Shown piece after piece: positions 6,955-14,535 of a stretch of 14,796 nucleotides of DNA. The stretch is from UBA2040 sp002332715 (GTDB lineage Bacteria > Bacteroidota > Bacteroidia > Flavobacteriales_D > Crocinitomicaceae), in assembly GCA_029242295.1 (NCBI GenBank), contig JAQWUF010000070.1, positions 1 to 14,796 on the forward strand, in the 5' to 3' direction. Under the pieces are notes generated by a model, which worked only from the letters and a program-made list of their open reading frames with translations, was not told where the DNA came from and ran no database searches. Within the stretch, counting starts at the first letter, position 1; every line of letters begins with the position of its first letter. A program made the translations under genes and the position numbers.

Positions 6955-7728
6955 ATGAAAAAACTATATAGATTTTTGCTCAACAAGCTACCACGCCCAT
7001 TGTTGATTCGTTTAAGTTATCCGTTTAAAAAGTTGGCCCCGCTGATTTACAGAGGTAATAATGTTTCATGTCCCGTTTGTGGCAAGAGCTACCGAAAATT
7101 CCTTTCCTACGGATCTGAAGTAGCACATCGCGAAGGAGTTCTTTGTCCAGGTGATTTAACTTTGGAGCGTCATCGATTGATGTGGTTGTACCTAAGAGAT
7201 TTCAGCGATTTCTTTACAAAGTCAAACTTGAAAGTTCTTCATATGGCGCCAGAACAGTGCTTTTTGGATAAGTTCAAAGCACAAAAAAACCTTGATTATT
7301 TAACAGCGGATATTGTAAGTCCAATTGCTGATATACATTTTGATTTACACAATATTCCAATAGAGGACAATCGTTTTGATATTGTTTTCTGCAATCACGT
7401 AATGGAACATGTTGATGATCCGAACCAATGTATGAGCGAATTATTTCGGGTTATGCGTCTCGGAGGATGGGCGATTATGCAAGTTCCTCAAGATTTCTCT
7501 AGAGAAACGACTTACGAAGATAAATCAATCACAAGTCCTGAGGAGCGAGAAAAACATTATTGGCAAAAAGACCACGTACGTTTATTCGGAAAAGATTATC
7601 CAGATTATATGCGACGAGCAGGTTTCGAAATAGAGGAGTTTCATCCGAAAGAAAAATTGGGGGCAGAGTTGTTCGAGAAATACAGGTTACAACCCAGCGA
7701 GATTTTATATATCGCACGAAAGAAATAG
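6955..7728 (+). CDS. SAM-dependent methyltransferase (class I) with N-terminal Cys cluster
   Basis: A 257-residue class I methyltransferase. Motif I is degenerate: KVLHMAPEQCF (about 93-103) stands where the usual E/DxGxGxG is found. Later motifs are clear: D119 in YLTADI, then DLHNIPIEDNRFDIVFCNHVMEHV (about 130-152, the Methyltransf_11 signature) and RVMRLGGWAIMQVP. In front is a possible zinc-binding knuckle: C39 and C42 in CPVCGK, with C64 and perhaps H73 as further ligands. A basic, hydrophobic N-terminus (KKLYRFLLNKLPRPLLIRL) may lie on the membrane. Relatives occur in polysaccharide or glycan contexts in Bacteroidota, but no such genes are next to it here, so the substrate is unknown. 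It stands alone and ends before a terminator. Confidence 0.8.
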   Translation: MKKLYRFLLNKLPRPLLIRLSYPFKKLAPLIYRGNNVSCPVCGKSYRKFLSYGSEVAHREGVLCPGDLTLERHRLMWLYLRDFSDFFTKSNLKVLHMAPEQCFLDKFKAQKNLDYLTADIVSPIADIHFDLHNIPIEDNRFDIVFCNHVMEHVDDPNQCMSELFRVMRLGGWAIMQVPQDFSRETTYEDKSITSPEEREKHYWQKDHVRLFGKDYPDYMRRAGFEIEEFHPKEKLGAELFEKYRLQPSEILYIARKK

Positions 7729-7754
7729 GTCTTATTTCATACGATCTATTGCGA

Positions 7755-7773
7755 GGACGAAAATTTTTTGTCC
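7755..7773 (+). other. Small hairpin ahead of the main terminator
   Basis: GGAC and GTCC flank an A- and T-rich middle that can also pair (one G-T pair followed by A-T pairs). It lies directly before the stronger hairpin at 7775-7811. It may assist termination or be incidental. Confidence 0.4.
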
Positions 7774-7774
7774 C

Positions 7775-7811
7775 AAAAAAAGGGATGAAAAAATTTTTCA
7801 CCCCTTTTTTT
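7775..7811. terminator. Bidirectional intrinsic terminator between converging genes
   Basis: A7-GGG at 7775-7784 pairs with CCC-T7 at 7802-7811. After one A/C mismatch the stem continues with TGAAA and TTTCA, leaving a five-base loop. Both strands end in a run of seven T, so it can serve the rightward methyltransferase gene and the leftward thiolase gene, whose stop is at 7828. Confidence 0.85.
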
Positions 7812-7827
7812 ATTAAATAAATTAGAT

Positions 7828-9006
7828 TTAGATATTCTCCAAAATCATTGCAGAAGCGCCACCGCCTCCGTTACAGATTCCAGCACCACCAATTTTCGCA
7901 TTGTTTTGTTTCAAAACATGGATAAGTGTTACCAAAATGCGAGAACCACTGTTACCAAGTGGATGTCCAAGAGCCACCGCTCCTCCGTTCACATCGACTT
8001 TTGCAGGATTTAATCCTAATAATTTTGTATTTGCTAAACCAACTACGGCAAATGCTTCGTTCAATTCCCAGTAATCCACATCACTTGTCGTCAAGTTAGC
8101 TTTTTTCAAAGCAACAGGAATCGCTTTTGCCGGGGCTGTTGTAAACCACTCAGGCTCTTGCGCAGCATCCGCATAACTTGCGATTTTAGCAATTGGTTTC
8201 AATCCGTATTTTTGAACCGCCTCTTCTGAAGCTAAGATTAAAGCAGATGCTCCATCATTCAACGTCGAAGCATTGGCAGCAGTTATCGTTCCTTCCTTAT
8301 CAAAAGCAGGACGTAAGTTTGGAATTTTGTCAAGGAAAACATTTTTAAATTCCTCATCTTGTGAAACTATGATTGGGTCACCTTTTCTTTGAGGTACAGC
8401 TACAGGAACAACTTCATCATTGAATTTTCCAGCTTCCCAAGCAGCAGCAGCTTTTTTGTATGAATCTATTGCAAAAGCATCTTGATTTTCGCGAGAGAAA
8501 TTATGTTCTTTTGCACAAAGTTCAGCACAGTTACCCATGGGAACATTGTTGTAAACATCCAACAAACCGTCTTTCGTAATTCCGTCCAACATGGTGATGT
8601 TACCGAATTTCGATCCATTTCGTCCGTCCAAATAGTGTGGAGTTAATGACATGTTTTCCATTCCACCAGCAACAACGATTTCATTGTCACCAGCTATGAT
8701 TGATTGAGCACCTAGCATTACTGCCTTCATTCCAGAAGCACAAACTTTGTTCACGGTTGTACATGGAACATTGTTTCCTAGACCAGCTCCAAGTGCTGCT
8801 TGACGTGCTGGAGCTTGTCCAACACCTGCTTGAAGAACATTCCCCATGAATACTTCATTTACTGAATCTGCTTTTACATTACCTTTTTCCAAAGCGCCTT
8901 TTATAGCTGTTGATCCTAGAACTGTTGCAGGCACGGTAGATAATCCACCCATAAATGCACCCATTGGTGTTCTAACCGCCGAAACTATATATACTGTCTT
9001 ACTCAT
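7828..9006 (-). CDS. Acetyl-CoA C-acetyltransferase (thiolase)
   Basis: A 392-residue thiolase that joins two acetyl-CoA into acetoacetyl-CoA or cleaves 3-ketoacyl-CoA, in the cytoplasm. All active-site parts are present: nucleophile C89 in VNKVCASGMKAV, N316 in ELNEAFA, H348 in GGAVALGHPLGNSG and C378 in ICNGGGGASA. Full length for the family. I place the start at the ATG at 9006 (MSKTVYIVSAVRTPMG), since the thiolase fold begins there; the frame is open a further 27 codons to 9087, but those residues look untypical and would include the likely promoter. It stands alone between two convergent or divergent neighbours, so its pathway (acetyl-CoA recycling, fatty acid or leucine breakdown) is not shown by context. 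The best match is the biosynthetic/degradative AtoB type. Confidence 0.93.
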   Translation of the reverse strand: MSKTVYIVSAVRTPMGAFMGGLSTVPATVLGSTAIKGALEKGNVKADSVNEVFMGNVLQAGVGQAPARQAALGAGLGNNVPCTTVNKVCASGMKAVMLGAQSIIAGDNEIVVAGGMENMSLTPHYLDGRNGSKFGNITMLDGITKDGLLDVYNNVPMGNCAELCAKEHNFSRENQDAFAIDSYKKAAAAWEAGKFNDEVVPVAVPQRKGDPIIVSQDEEFKNVFLDKIPNLRPAFDKEGTITAANASTLNDGASALILASEEAVQKYGLKPIAKIASYADAAQEPEWFTTAPAKAIPVALKKANLTTSDVDYWELNEAFAVVGLANTKLLGLNPAKVDVNGGAVALGHPLGNSGSRILVTLIHVLKQNNAKIGGAGICNGGGGASAMILENI

Positions 9007-9026
9007 AATCCTTTTGAAATTTTCGA

Positions 9027-9034
9027 CAAAAATA
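9027..9034 (-). promoter_or_regulatory. Probable -7 element for the thiolase gene (TATTTTTG)
   Basis: Read leftward this is an exact TAnnTTTG match, 20 bases before the ATG at 9006. It also argues against the longer open frame to 9087, because the promoter would then lie inside the gene. No clear -33 element is seen. Confidence 0.4.
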
Positions 9035-9152
9035 CGAAAAAGTGAGGGGAAATCGAATGTAATAAGTCTGAGCATTGTTGGATTCAATATGTTAGAGAAA
9101 TCTTAAATAATTTACCTGCAGTCGAATATTTTATACTTTACACCTTTACAAA

Positions 9153-10121
9153 ATGAAAATTATGAGAAAACATTTACTGATTGTTGCCGTCTTTGCTGCA
9201 ACCATGGCTTCGGCACAGGCAGATTCAATTGTAAAAGTGAAGAACTGGAAAATGAAAGCCATTTATGGTATCAATGGAAGTCAAACTTCTTTTGTGAACT
9301 GGAATGCGGGCGGGCGTAATAACGTTGCCGCACTTGGTTTTATTGATGCAACAGCGAATTATAAAAAAGGAACAATGAAATGGGATAATGACCTTCATTT
9401 GGCTTTAGGAGCTGTGAATTACTTGGGAAAAGATGTCCCAAAAAATCAAGCCTTTCAAAAAACAGATGATCGAATTGAGTTGAATACAAATGTAGGTAAA
9501 AGACTGAAAGAACACTATTATTTATCTTTTTTGGGAAATTTCAGAACACAAGCTTTGGATGGTTATGCTTATCCCAATGATTCTATTGCGGCGTCTCGAT
9601 TTATGACGCCGGGCTATGCAACAGCGGCCCTCGGTATTGATTATAGTCCAAGCGATAACTTTACGTTATTCGTATCCCCGTTGGCGGCAAAAATGACCTT
9701 TGTTAAATCAGATAGATTAGCAAATGTAGGGGCGTTTGGAGTTGATCCTGCAGAGTACGACGGTTTTGGAAATGTAATTACCGCTGGAAAACAATTTAGA
9801 GGTGAGTTTGGAGCATATTTACAAATGAAATACAAGCGCACTCTCGCGGAGAATGTAGATTTCAAATGTGCATTAGCGATGTTTACAAATTACAATAACA
9901 ACCCACAAAATATTGATGTAAATGCAGAAACCTTATTCTCTTTCAAAATCAATAGTTGGTTATCATCTTCTTTGCAATGGAACTTGATTTATGACGATGA
10001 TATTGATATTCAACGAACAGTTGATGGAGTTTCTAAAAATGGACCTGTTACGCAGTTTAAATCTGTTTTAGGCTTAGGTATCTCATTTTCAATGCAAAAC
10101 TACGTAGACGAGAAAAAATAA
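9153..10121 (+). CDS. DUF3078-family predicted outer-membrane protein
   Basis: A 322-residue exported protein. The signal peptide is MRKHLLIVAVFAATMASAQA; an ATG at 9162 (residue 4) is an equally good start. The mature part opens with NWKMKAIYGINGSQTSFVNWNAGGRNNVAALG, which fits the DUF3078 family of Bacteroidota. It continues as alternating strands (TANYKKGTMKWDNDLHLALGAV, HYYLSFLGNFRTQ, LYLQMKYKR-like segments, SSLQWNLIYDDDID) and ends in VLGLGISFSMQNY, a plausible closing strand. Outer-membrane barrel is likely; function is unknown. It is divergent from the thiolase (146 bases apart). A TATACTTTA sequence at 9132-9140 may be its -7 element, which would favour the 9162 start. The next gene begins 75 bases downstream. 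Confidence 0.8.
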   Translation: MKIMRKHLLIVAVFAATMASAQADSIVKVKNWKMKAIYGINGSQTSFVNWNAGGRNNVAALGFIDATANYKKGTMKWDNDLHLALGAVNYLGKDVPKNQAFQKTDDRIELNTNVGKRLKEHYYLSFLGNFRTQALDGYAYPNDSIAASRFMTPGYATAALGIDYSPSDNFTLFVSPLAAKMTFVKSDRLANVGAFGVDPAEYDGFGNVITAGKQFRGEFGAYLQMKYKRTLAENVDFKCALAMFTNYNNNPQNIDVNAETLFSFKINSWLSSSLQWNLIYDDDIDIQRTVDGVSKNGPVTQFKSVLGLGISFSMQNYVDEKK

Positions 10122-10196
10122 TTCTCAAATAATCACAATTTAGAAAATCCACCAAGCGGTTGACCATTTAGTTTCTTATTTTCGTAACTCGAAAAA

Positions 10197-12272
10197 ATGA
10201 ACTGGATTTCAGATATATCGCTTTGGTGGATTTTCCCTTGGTCAATCTTGGCCATTTTCTTAGCCATTTCACTGTATAAAAAAAGTGGATGGGTGAAGGA
10301 ATTATCCAAGTTCCAACGTCGATTTCTCATCGTCCTAAGATCTCTATCCTTGATTTTATTGGGTTTGATGTTGCTCGGAATTCTATTCGAATACAAAAGT
10401 CACCGAGAAGAAAAGCCAGTTATCATCACAGTTATAGATAATTCGGCTTCTGTAGTCAAATACAAAGATTCCGCCCAAGTAAAATCTAGACTTCCACAAA
10501 TTAGAAACGAACTACGGGACAGACTTGGGAATCGTTTTGATTATTTCGACGTCAATTTAGCAGGAAATGCAGGCGATCAACTGAAATTTAACGGCGAAGA
10601 AACTGACCTATCTGCAATTTTAGAAAGAATACACACTGATTATTACAACCGTAATATTGGAGGTGTCATAATGATTTCGGATGGGAATTACAACCAAGGC
10701 TCGAATCCATTGTACATGGCAGAAAAGTTCAATTTAACACCTTTTTTTACAATTGGTTTGGGAGATACGGTTCCAAAACGAGATCAGTATATAAAAGGTG
10801 TCACAACAAATGATTTCGCATTTTTAAAAAACCAGTTTCCGATAGAAGTAGAGGTGGAGGCCATAAAAATGGGTATTCGGTCCGCAAATGTTTCTATTTC
10901 GAAAAATGGGAAGGTTGTTTCTTCACAATCGGTTTCCTATGCTGATCCCAATTATGCTTTTAAACAATTAAATTTCACACTGGAAGCCAATCAAGTAGGT
11001 GTGCAAAGATATACGGTGAATTTATCTGTTGTAGACGGTGAATACAATTTAAAGAACAATACGCGAGACGTTTACATTGAAGTTTTAGATGCAAGAAGTC
11101 GAGTTTTAATTTTGGCTGGAGCGCCTCATCCTGATGTTGCGGCTATCAAATCCGTGATGGAACAAGATGAAAATCTTTCTGTTGAATCTGTTTTAACTAA
11201 GGATTGGAACAAGAACACAAAAGATGTGGACCTAATCGTTTGGCACGAGCCAGGTTGGCAAAATGATCCTTCCATCGTTCCTTTGATTACGAGTAAGAAA
11301 ATTCCGATTCTTTATATTATTGGGACGTCTAGTTCCCCATCCGAAATCAGCCGTTTAGGTATAGGTATGAAACTTCCGGGAGGAAATCAGTCCGATGACG
11401 TAGATGCTAAATTCAATTCGTCGTTTGTGCCTTTTGAGATTTCTGATAACTTGAAAAGATTCTTCGATTATCTTCCACCATTGAAATCTAGATTTGGAAA
11501 TACAGCTTATCCGGCAGGAATAGATGTGTTTCTGTATCAACGAATTGGCGCTATTCAAAAGAAAGATCCGCTGATGTACTTTGGAAAGCAAAATGGAATA
11601 AAATATGGTGTTGTATATGGTGAAGGTCTATGGCGATGGAAAATAAATGATTTTCAACGAAATGGTTCTTTCGATTCATTTAACGAATTCATTCAGAAAA
11701 TCACGCAGTATTTGGTGGTTCGACAAAACACTTCGCCTTTCATCGTTAGCTTGCCAAAGCGCATAACAAAAGCAGAGGAATTAGTCGTTAAGGCTGAATT
11801 TTACAATGAATCAATGGATTTGATAACGACACCAACGATCAATTTCTCGCTAAAAGAAGAAGGAGGGAAGTTAAATAAGTTTCAGTTTGGAATAAATGGA
11901 AATTCATACAGATTAAATACAGGTCGCTTGACACCTGGAAGCTATAGTTGGACCGCTAATACGACATTTAACGGCAAATCGTATTCAAAATCAGGAGCGT
12001 TTATTGTGGAGGATTTATTACTCGAGGATTTAGACAATCAGGCAAATCATCAAGTGCTTCGTCAAATGGCAAATCAAACGAACGGAAAGTTCTATACATT
12101 GGAAAATTCGAACACAATGTATGATGATTTGAACGAAAGAAAAGACTTAGTCAACGTGTCGTATGCCGAATCTGTTTTCATCGATTTGATTGACTGGAAA
12201 ATCTTGTTTTTGTTGTTATTACTAGCTTTGGTGACAGAGTGGTCGCTCCGTAGATACTTTGGTGGATATTAA
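10197..12272 (+). CDS. Membrane-anchored VWA-domain protein
   Basis: A 691-residue protein with two N-terminal membrane segments (about 8-26 and 43-64) and one near the C-terminus (about 667-680), followed by a short basic tail. Between them lies first a von Willebrand factor A-like domain (about 74-190) with a complete MIDAS metal site: D81-x-S83-x-S85, T136 and D162 in MISDGNYN. A beta-rich section (about 205-298) follows, then a Rossmann-like part (about 300-390; SRVLILAGAPHPDVAAIKS and DVDLIVWHEPG), which resembles the glutamine-amidotransferase-like domain seen in large VWA proteins of Bacteroidota and Planctomycetes. The rest has beta-sandwich character. The layout suggests an envelope protein with its bulk outside the cytoplasm. 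No MoxR ATPase or Bat genes are adjacent, so its partners and function are unknown. Confidence 0.78.
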   Translation: MNWISDISLWWIFPWSILAIFLAISLYKKSGWVKELSKFQRRFLIVLRSLSLILLGLMLLGILFEYKSHREEKPVIITVIDNSASVVKYKDSAQVKSRLPQIRNELRDRLGNRFDYFDVNLAGNAGDQLKFNGEETDLSAILERIHTDYYNRNIGGVIMISDGNYNQGSNPLYMAEKFNLTPFFTIGLGDTVPKRDQYIKGVTTNDFAFLKNQFPIEVEVEAIKMGIRSANVSISKNGKVVSSQSVSYADPNYAFKQLNFTLEANQVGVQRYTVNLSVVDGEYNLKNNTRDVYIEVLDARSRVLILAGAPHPDVAAIKSVMEQDENLSVESVLTKDWNKNTKDVDLIVWHEPGWQNDPSIVPLITSKKIPILYIIGTSSSPSEISRLGIGMKLPGGNQSDDVDAKFNSSFVPFEISDNLKRFFDYLPPLKSRFGNTAYPAGIDVFLYQRIGAIQKKDPLMYFGKQNGIKYGVVYGEGLWRWKINDFQRNGSFDSFNEFIQKITQYLVVRQNTSPFIVSLPKRITKAEELVVKAEFYNESMDLITTPTINFSLKEEGGKLNKFQFGINGNSYRLNTGRLTPGSYSWTANTTFNGKSYSKSGAFIVEDLLLEDLDNQANHQVLRQMANQTNGKFYTLENSNTMYDDLNERKDLVNVSYAESVFIDLIDWKILFLLLLLALVTEWSLRRYFGGY

Positions 12273-12338
12273 TTTTCACACCAAATAAAATAATCTTTTA
12301 AGACTTTCGTTTATTAGGTATAATGATAAAAACAAAAT

Positions 12339-12491
12339 ATGCCTATGTTGAAAAAATACCCTAATGTTGCTCCTGTCGAGGAGTCTAAAATCGGCCCTTC
12401 AATCAAAGCTTTGAAGTTCATTATAAACTACAGTAAAGCCATTGAAGCAAAAGAAATCGGAAAACAGAAAGTGCTGTTCCAACTGAATTAA
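12339..12491 (+). CDS. Small 50-residue protein, unrecognised
   Basis: An open frame from ATG at 12339 (or the in-frame ATG at 12345) to TAA at 12489-12491. The product starts MPMLKKYPNVAPVEESKIGP and ends KAIEAKEIGKQKVLFQLN. The middle, SIKALKFIINYSKAIEA, would form an amphipathic basic helix, and the last residues KVLFQLN look like a strand. It faintly recalls short hypothetical proteins in Flavobacteriia with a SxKTLxFILNYSKAL-type motif, but I cannot name a family. Support for being a real gene: lysine-rich composition typical of the genome, a TATAAT at 12319-12324 upstream, and an intrinsic terminator starting 8 bases after the stop. No signal peptide is present, so a cytoplasmic protein, possibly binding nucleic acid or a protein partner, is likely. 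Confidence 0.65.
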   Translation: MPMLKKYPNVAPVEESKIGPSIKALKFIINYSKAIEAKEIGKQKVLFQLN

Positions 12492-12498
12492 TAAATAG

Positions 12499-12525
12499 AA
12501 AGCCTGATGAGAGTCAGGCTTTTTT
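12499..12525 (+). terminator. Intrinsic terminator after the small gene
   Basis: A perfect 9-bp stem, AAAGCCTGA and TCAGGCTTT, with a six-base loop TGAGAG, followed by more T (T run 12520-12525). It ends the small gene and separates it from the converging S8 protease gene, whose stop is at 12540. The other strand has only a weak T tract. Confidence 0.9.
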
Positions 12526-12539
12526 ACAGGGTAAAATCT

Positions 12540-14402
12540 TTATTCCTTAGTTATCTTCGAAATGAAATTTTCCAATTGAATGAAATAGATACCTTTGGTA
12601 AGTTGGCTTATATCAAGCGTCACCATAATATTTGATTGTTGGATAATGTTTACTTTATCACTACAGTTTTGACCAATCAGATTGTAAATTAGTTGTGTTT
12701 TGTCCAAAGCTGAAATAGCAGAACCTTCAATTTTTATAGTGTTTTTAGCCGGATTGGGATATATAGAAACAGGATTTGGTTTTTCCAAATCATCGATATT
12801 TAGTGACCCCATGGAACCTTTTAATATAATTGAAAAATCTTGCATTCCATTCACCAAACTGCCTTTATGGGACACGGTTACCGTGTAGTTTCCTGCCGCT
12901 AGACTGCTGATGTCAATCCGTTCAACATTATCTCTAAAATTATCGCCTTTTATAGCTGCATCCGTGAAGTTGTCTGAACTTGTATTTGGCAGCAATAGCC
13001 AAGGTTCGTAAACAGTAGAATTCTGTATAATTCTCACATCTAAATCATTGACTAGCATGGGTGTTTTATCGTCGGTGTTGCCGAATACAGGATTTCCAGC
13101 AGGATCGGTCCAAGCCATGCACAATGTAATTGGTGACGATCCATCCACATCAAATGTTGTTGTATAAGCGTTTCCATCTGTTATTGACAGTTCAAGGATG
13201 CCATGGTCTGAAATTACTTCAGCGGCACGTTCTGCATTCATCAATCCCCAACCGCTTTGAAAATCAGGACCATCATTAGCCCCAGCTTCATCGGTTGTAC
13301 CTAGTAGTAAAGCTTTTACAGTAGCCGATTTCATATATACAAAATTTATATTGTGGTAATGTTGTTGAAGCAAAGCAATGGCACCAGTAACAGTCGGCGC
13401 TGACATTGAAGTGCCGCTTTTGACTCCGTAATCTGTGTCATTTCCGTTGTCTGCCGAGTAGAGAGAAACACCATTAGCCACAATGTCGGGCTTAATTCGC
13501 CAATCGTCGGTGGGTCCCCAGCTGCTGAATGTTGACTGCGTAACAGATTGAGGTCCGTTGTATACCGCAACATCATTTACAGCTCCAATGGTAAGAAGGT
13601 TTTTACATGTTGAAACCGTATAAATAATATCATACCCGTTATCTCCAACGTTTACACCGCCATTTCTATCGTTTCCCGCTGATTTACAAACAGTTAAATA
13701 CGGAGCATTGAACAATATATTATCCCATTCTTGAGCGTTGCTCGTGTATAAACCATATAATGGAACACTTCCGTTCGGATTTCCAGTGCTATATGAATGA
13801 TTTGATAATAATCCACCGGCAGCGCCAAAATTTGCTATTTCAGCTTCATCATTATTGCTTCTTCGAGAAATAATAGTTGCATTAGAAGCCATTCCGCGTG
13901 CATTGGGAGAAATGCCAGATCCCAGCATTGTACAAGCCGTATGTGTTGCATGACTCGTCACCACTTCATTTTCGGCATGCGCAACTTTACCGACCATTTC
14001 TTGATGGGTGATTAAAGCCAAACCGCTGGCTTCCCAATGACCAATTTCAATTCCAGTTCCGTCTAAATCCAGTCCGGTAGAGCCACCAGCCCATATTTTA
14101 TCTATGTTACTTGATTTTGCGGCTGAAACATTATCGTCGAAGTCATAAACAGGATTTCCATTCAAATCAAAACCAGACAAATAGCCTTTTTCATTCTTGT
14201 TGTTGGTGATCTCTAATGGAATTCCACTTTTAAAGGCTTCTGATAATAGATTGGTATTATAATTTGTGCTCTTTTCGGCAATTTCATTTAAAACGGTCGT
14301 ATTTGTTCTTTCAATAATAAATGCCTTATCAATTTCATTTTGAGCGATTGATTTTGCTTGAAAACCGAAAAGTACAATAAGGATTGCGAATATGTTCTTC
14401 AT
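12540..14402 (-). CDS. Secreted S8 (subtilisin-like) serine protease with type IX sorting tail
   Basis: A 620-residue exported protease. The signal peptide MKNIFAILIVLFGFQAKSIA is followed by a propeptide-like region to about residue 100. The S8 domain spans about 105-395: H151 in SHATHTACT, oxyanion N244 in KSAGNDRNG and nucleophile S332 in KSGTSMSAPTVTG are in place. At the catalytic Asp site the sequence reads IGHWEASGL, with E124 where related proteins have IxVWDGG. A beta-sandwich (about 400-530; VNDLDVRII, GDNFRDNVERIDI, AGNYTVTVSHKG) resembles the C-terminal domain of KP-43-type subtilisins. The last 75 residues are a type A Por secretion tail (SIYPNPAKNTIKIEG, LTKGIYFIQL, KITKE), which directs export across the outer membrane by the type IX system and removal or anchoring at the surface. 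It is transcribed away from the M13 remnant's 3' end. Confidence 0.9.
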   Translation of the reverse strand: MKNIFAILIVLFGFQAKSIAQNEIDKAFIIERTNTTVLNEIAEKSTNYNTNLLSEAFKSGIPLEITNNKNEKGYLSGFDLNGNPVYDFDDNVSAAKSSNIDKIWAGGSTGLDLDGTGIEIGHWEASGLALITHQEMVGKVAHAENEVVTSHATHTACTMLGSGISPNARGMASNATIISRRSNNDEAEIANFGAAGGLLSNHSYSTGNPNGSVPLYGLYTSNAQEWDNILFNAPYLTVCKSAGNDRNGGVNVGDNGYDIIYTVSTCKNLLTIGAVNDVAVYNGPQSVTQSTFSSWGPTDDWRIKPDIVANGVSLYSADNGNDTDYGVKSGTSMSAPTVTGAIALLQQHYHNINFVYMKSATVKALLLGTTDEAGANDGPDFQSGWGLMNAERAAEVISDHGILELSITDGNAYTTTFDVDGSSPITLCMAWTDPAGNPVFGNTDDKTPMLVNDLDVRIIQNSTVYEPWLLLPNTSSDNFTDAAIKGDNFRDNVERIDISSLAAGNYTVTVSHKGSLVNGMQDFSIILKGSMGSLNIDDLEKPNPVSIYPNPAKNTIKIEGSAISALDKTQLIYNLIGQNCSDKVNIIQQSNIMVTLDISQLTKGIYFIQLENFISKITKE

Positions 14403-14478
14403 ATAAAATTGACTCTATTAACGACAATTGACAGCGTTCATAAGGGGTGGCCCTATTTGTGTTTCTTTATGCTTGCTA

Positions 14479-14517
14479 GTTATGACAATGAGAATAATTA
14501 TTCACCATTATCATAAC
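14479..14517. repeat. AT-rich imperfect dyad (39 bases)
   Basis: GTTATGA at one end and TCATAAC at the other pair perfectly (7 bp). Inside, AATG pairs with CATT and GAATAA with TTATTC, with one C/A mismatch and a small one-by-two internal loop. It lies between the M13 stop (14536) and the S8 start (14402), both read leftward. There is no T tract after it, so it is not a standard intrinsic terminator; it may be an operator, a processing site or a weak terminator. Confidence 0.6.
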
Positions 14518-14535
14518 ACCACCAATATTTCTTTT

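Noticed and set aside
7560..7820. Forward 86-codon open frame overlapping the methyltransferase end and the terminator
   Set aside because: It reads through the terminator hairpin, its residues are low in complexity, and it lies in another frame of a clear methyltransferase gene.
9007..9087. Longer start for the thiolase (27 extra residues)
   Set aside because: Thiolase homology starts exactly at MSKTVYIVSAVRTP, and an exact -7 element lies inside the extension.
10160..10184. TTGACC followed by TATTTTCG as a promoter for the VWA gene
   Set aside because: The gap of 11 bases is too short for a -33/-7 pair, and the -7 has one mismatch.
12700..12888. Forward 62-codon frame inside the S8 protease gene
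   Set aside because: It is the antisense shadow of the Por tail and beta-sandwich of the protease.
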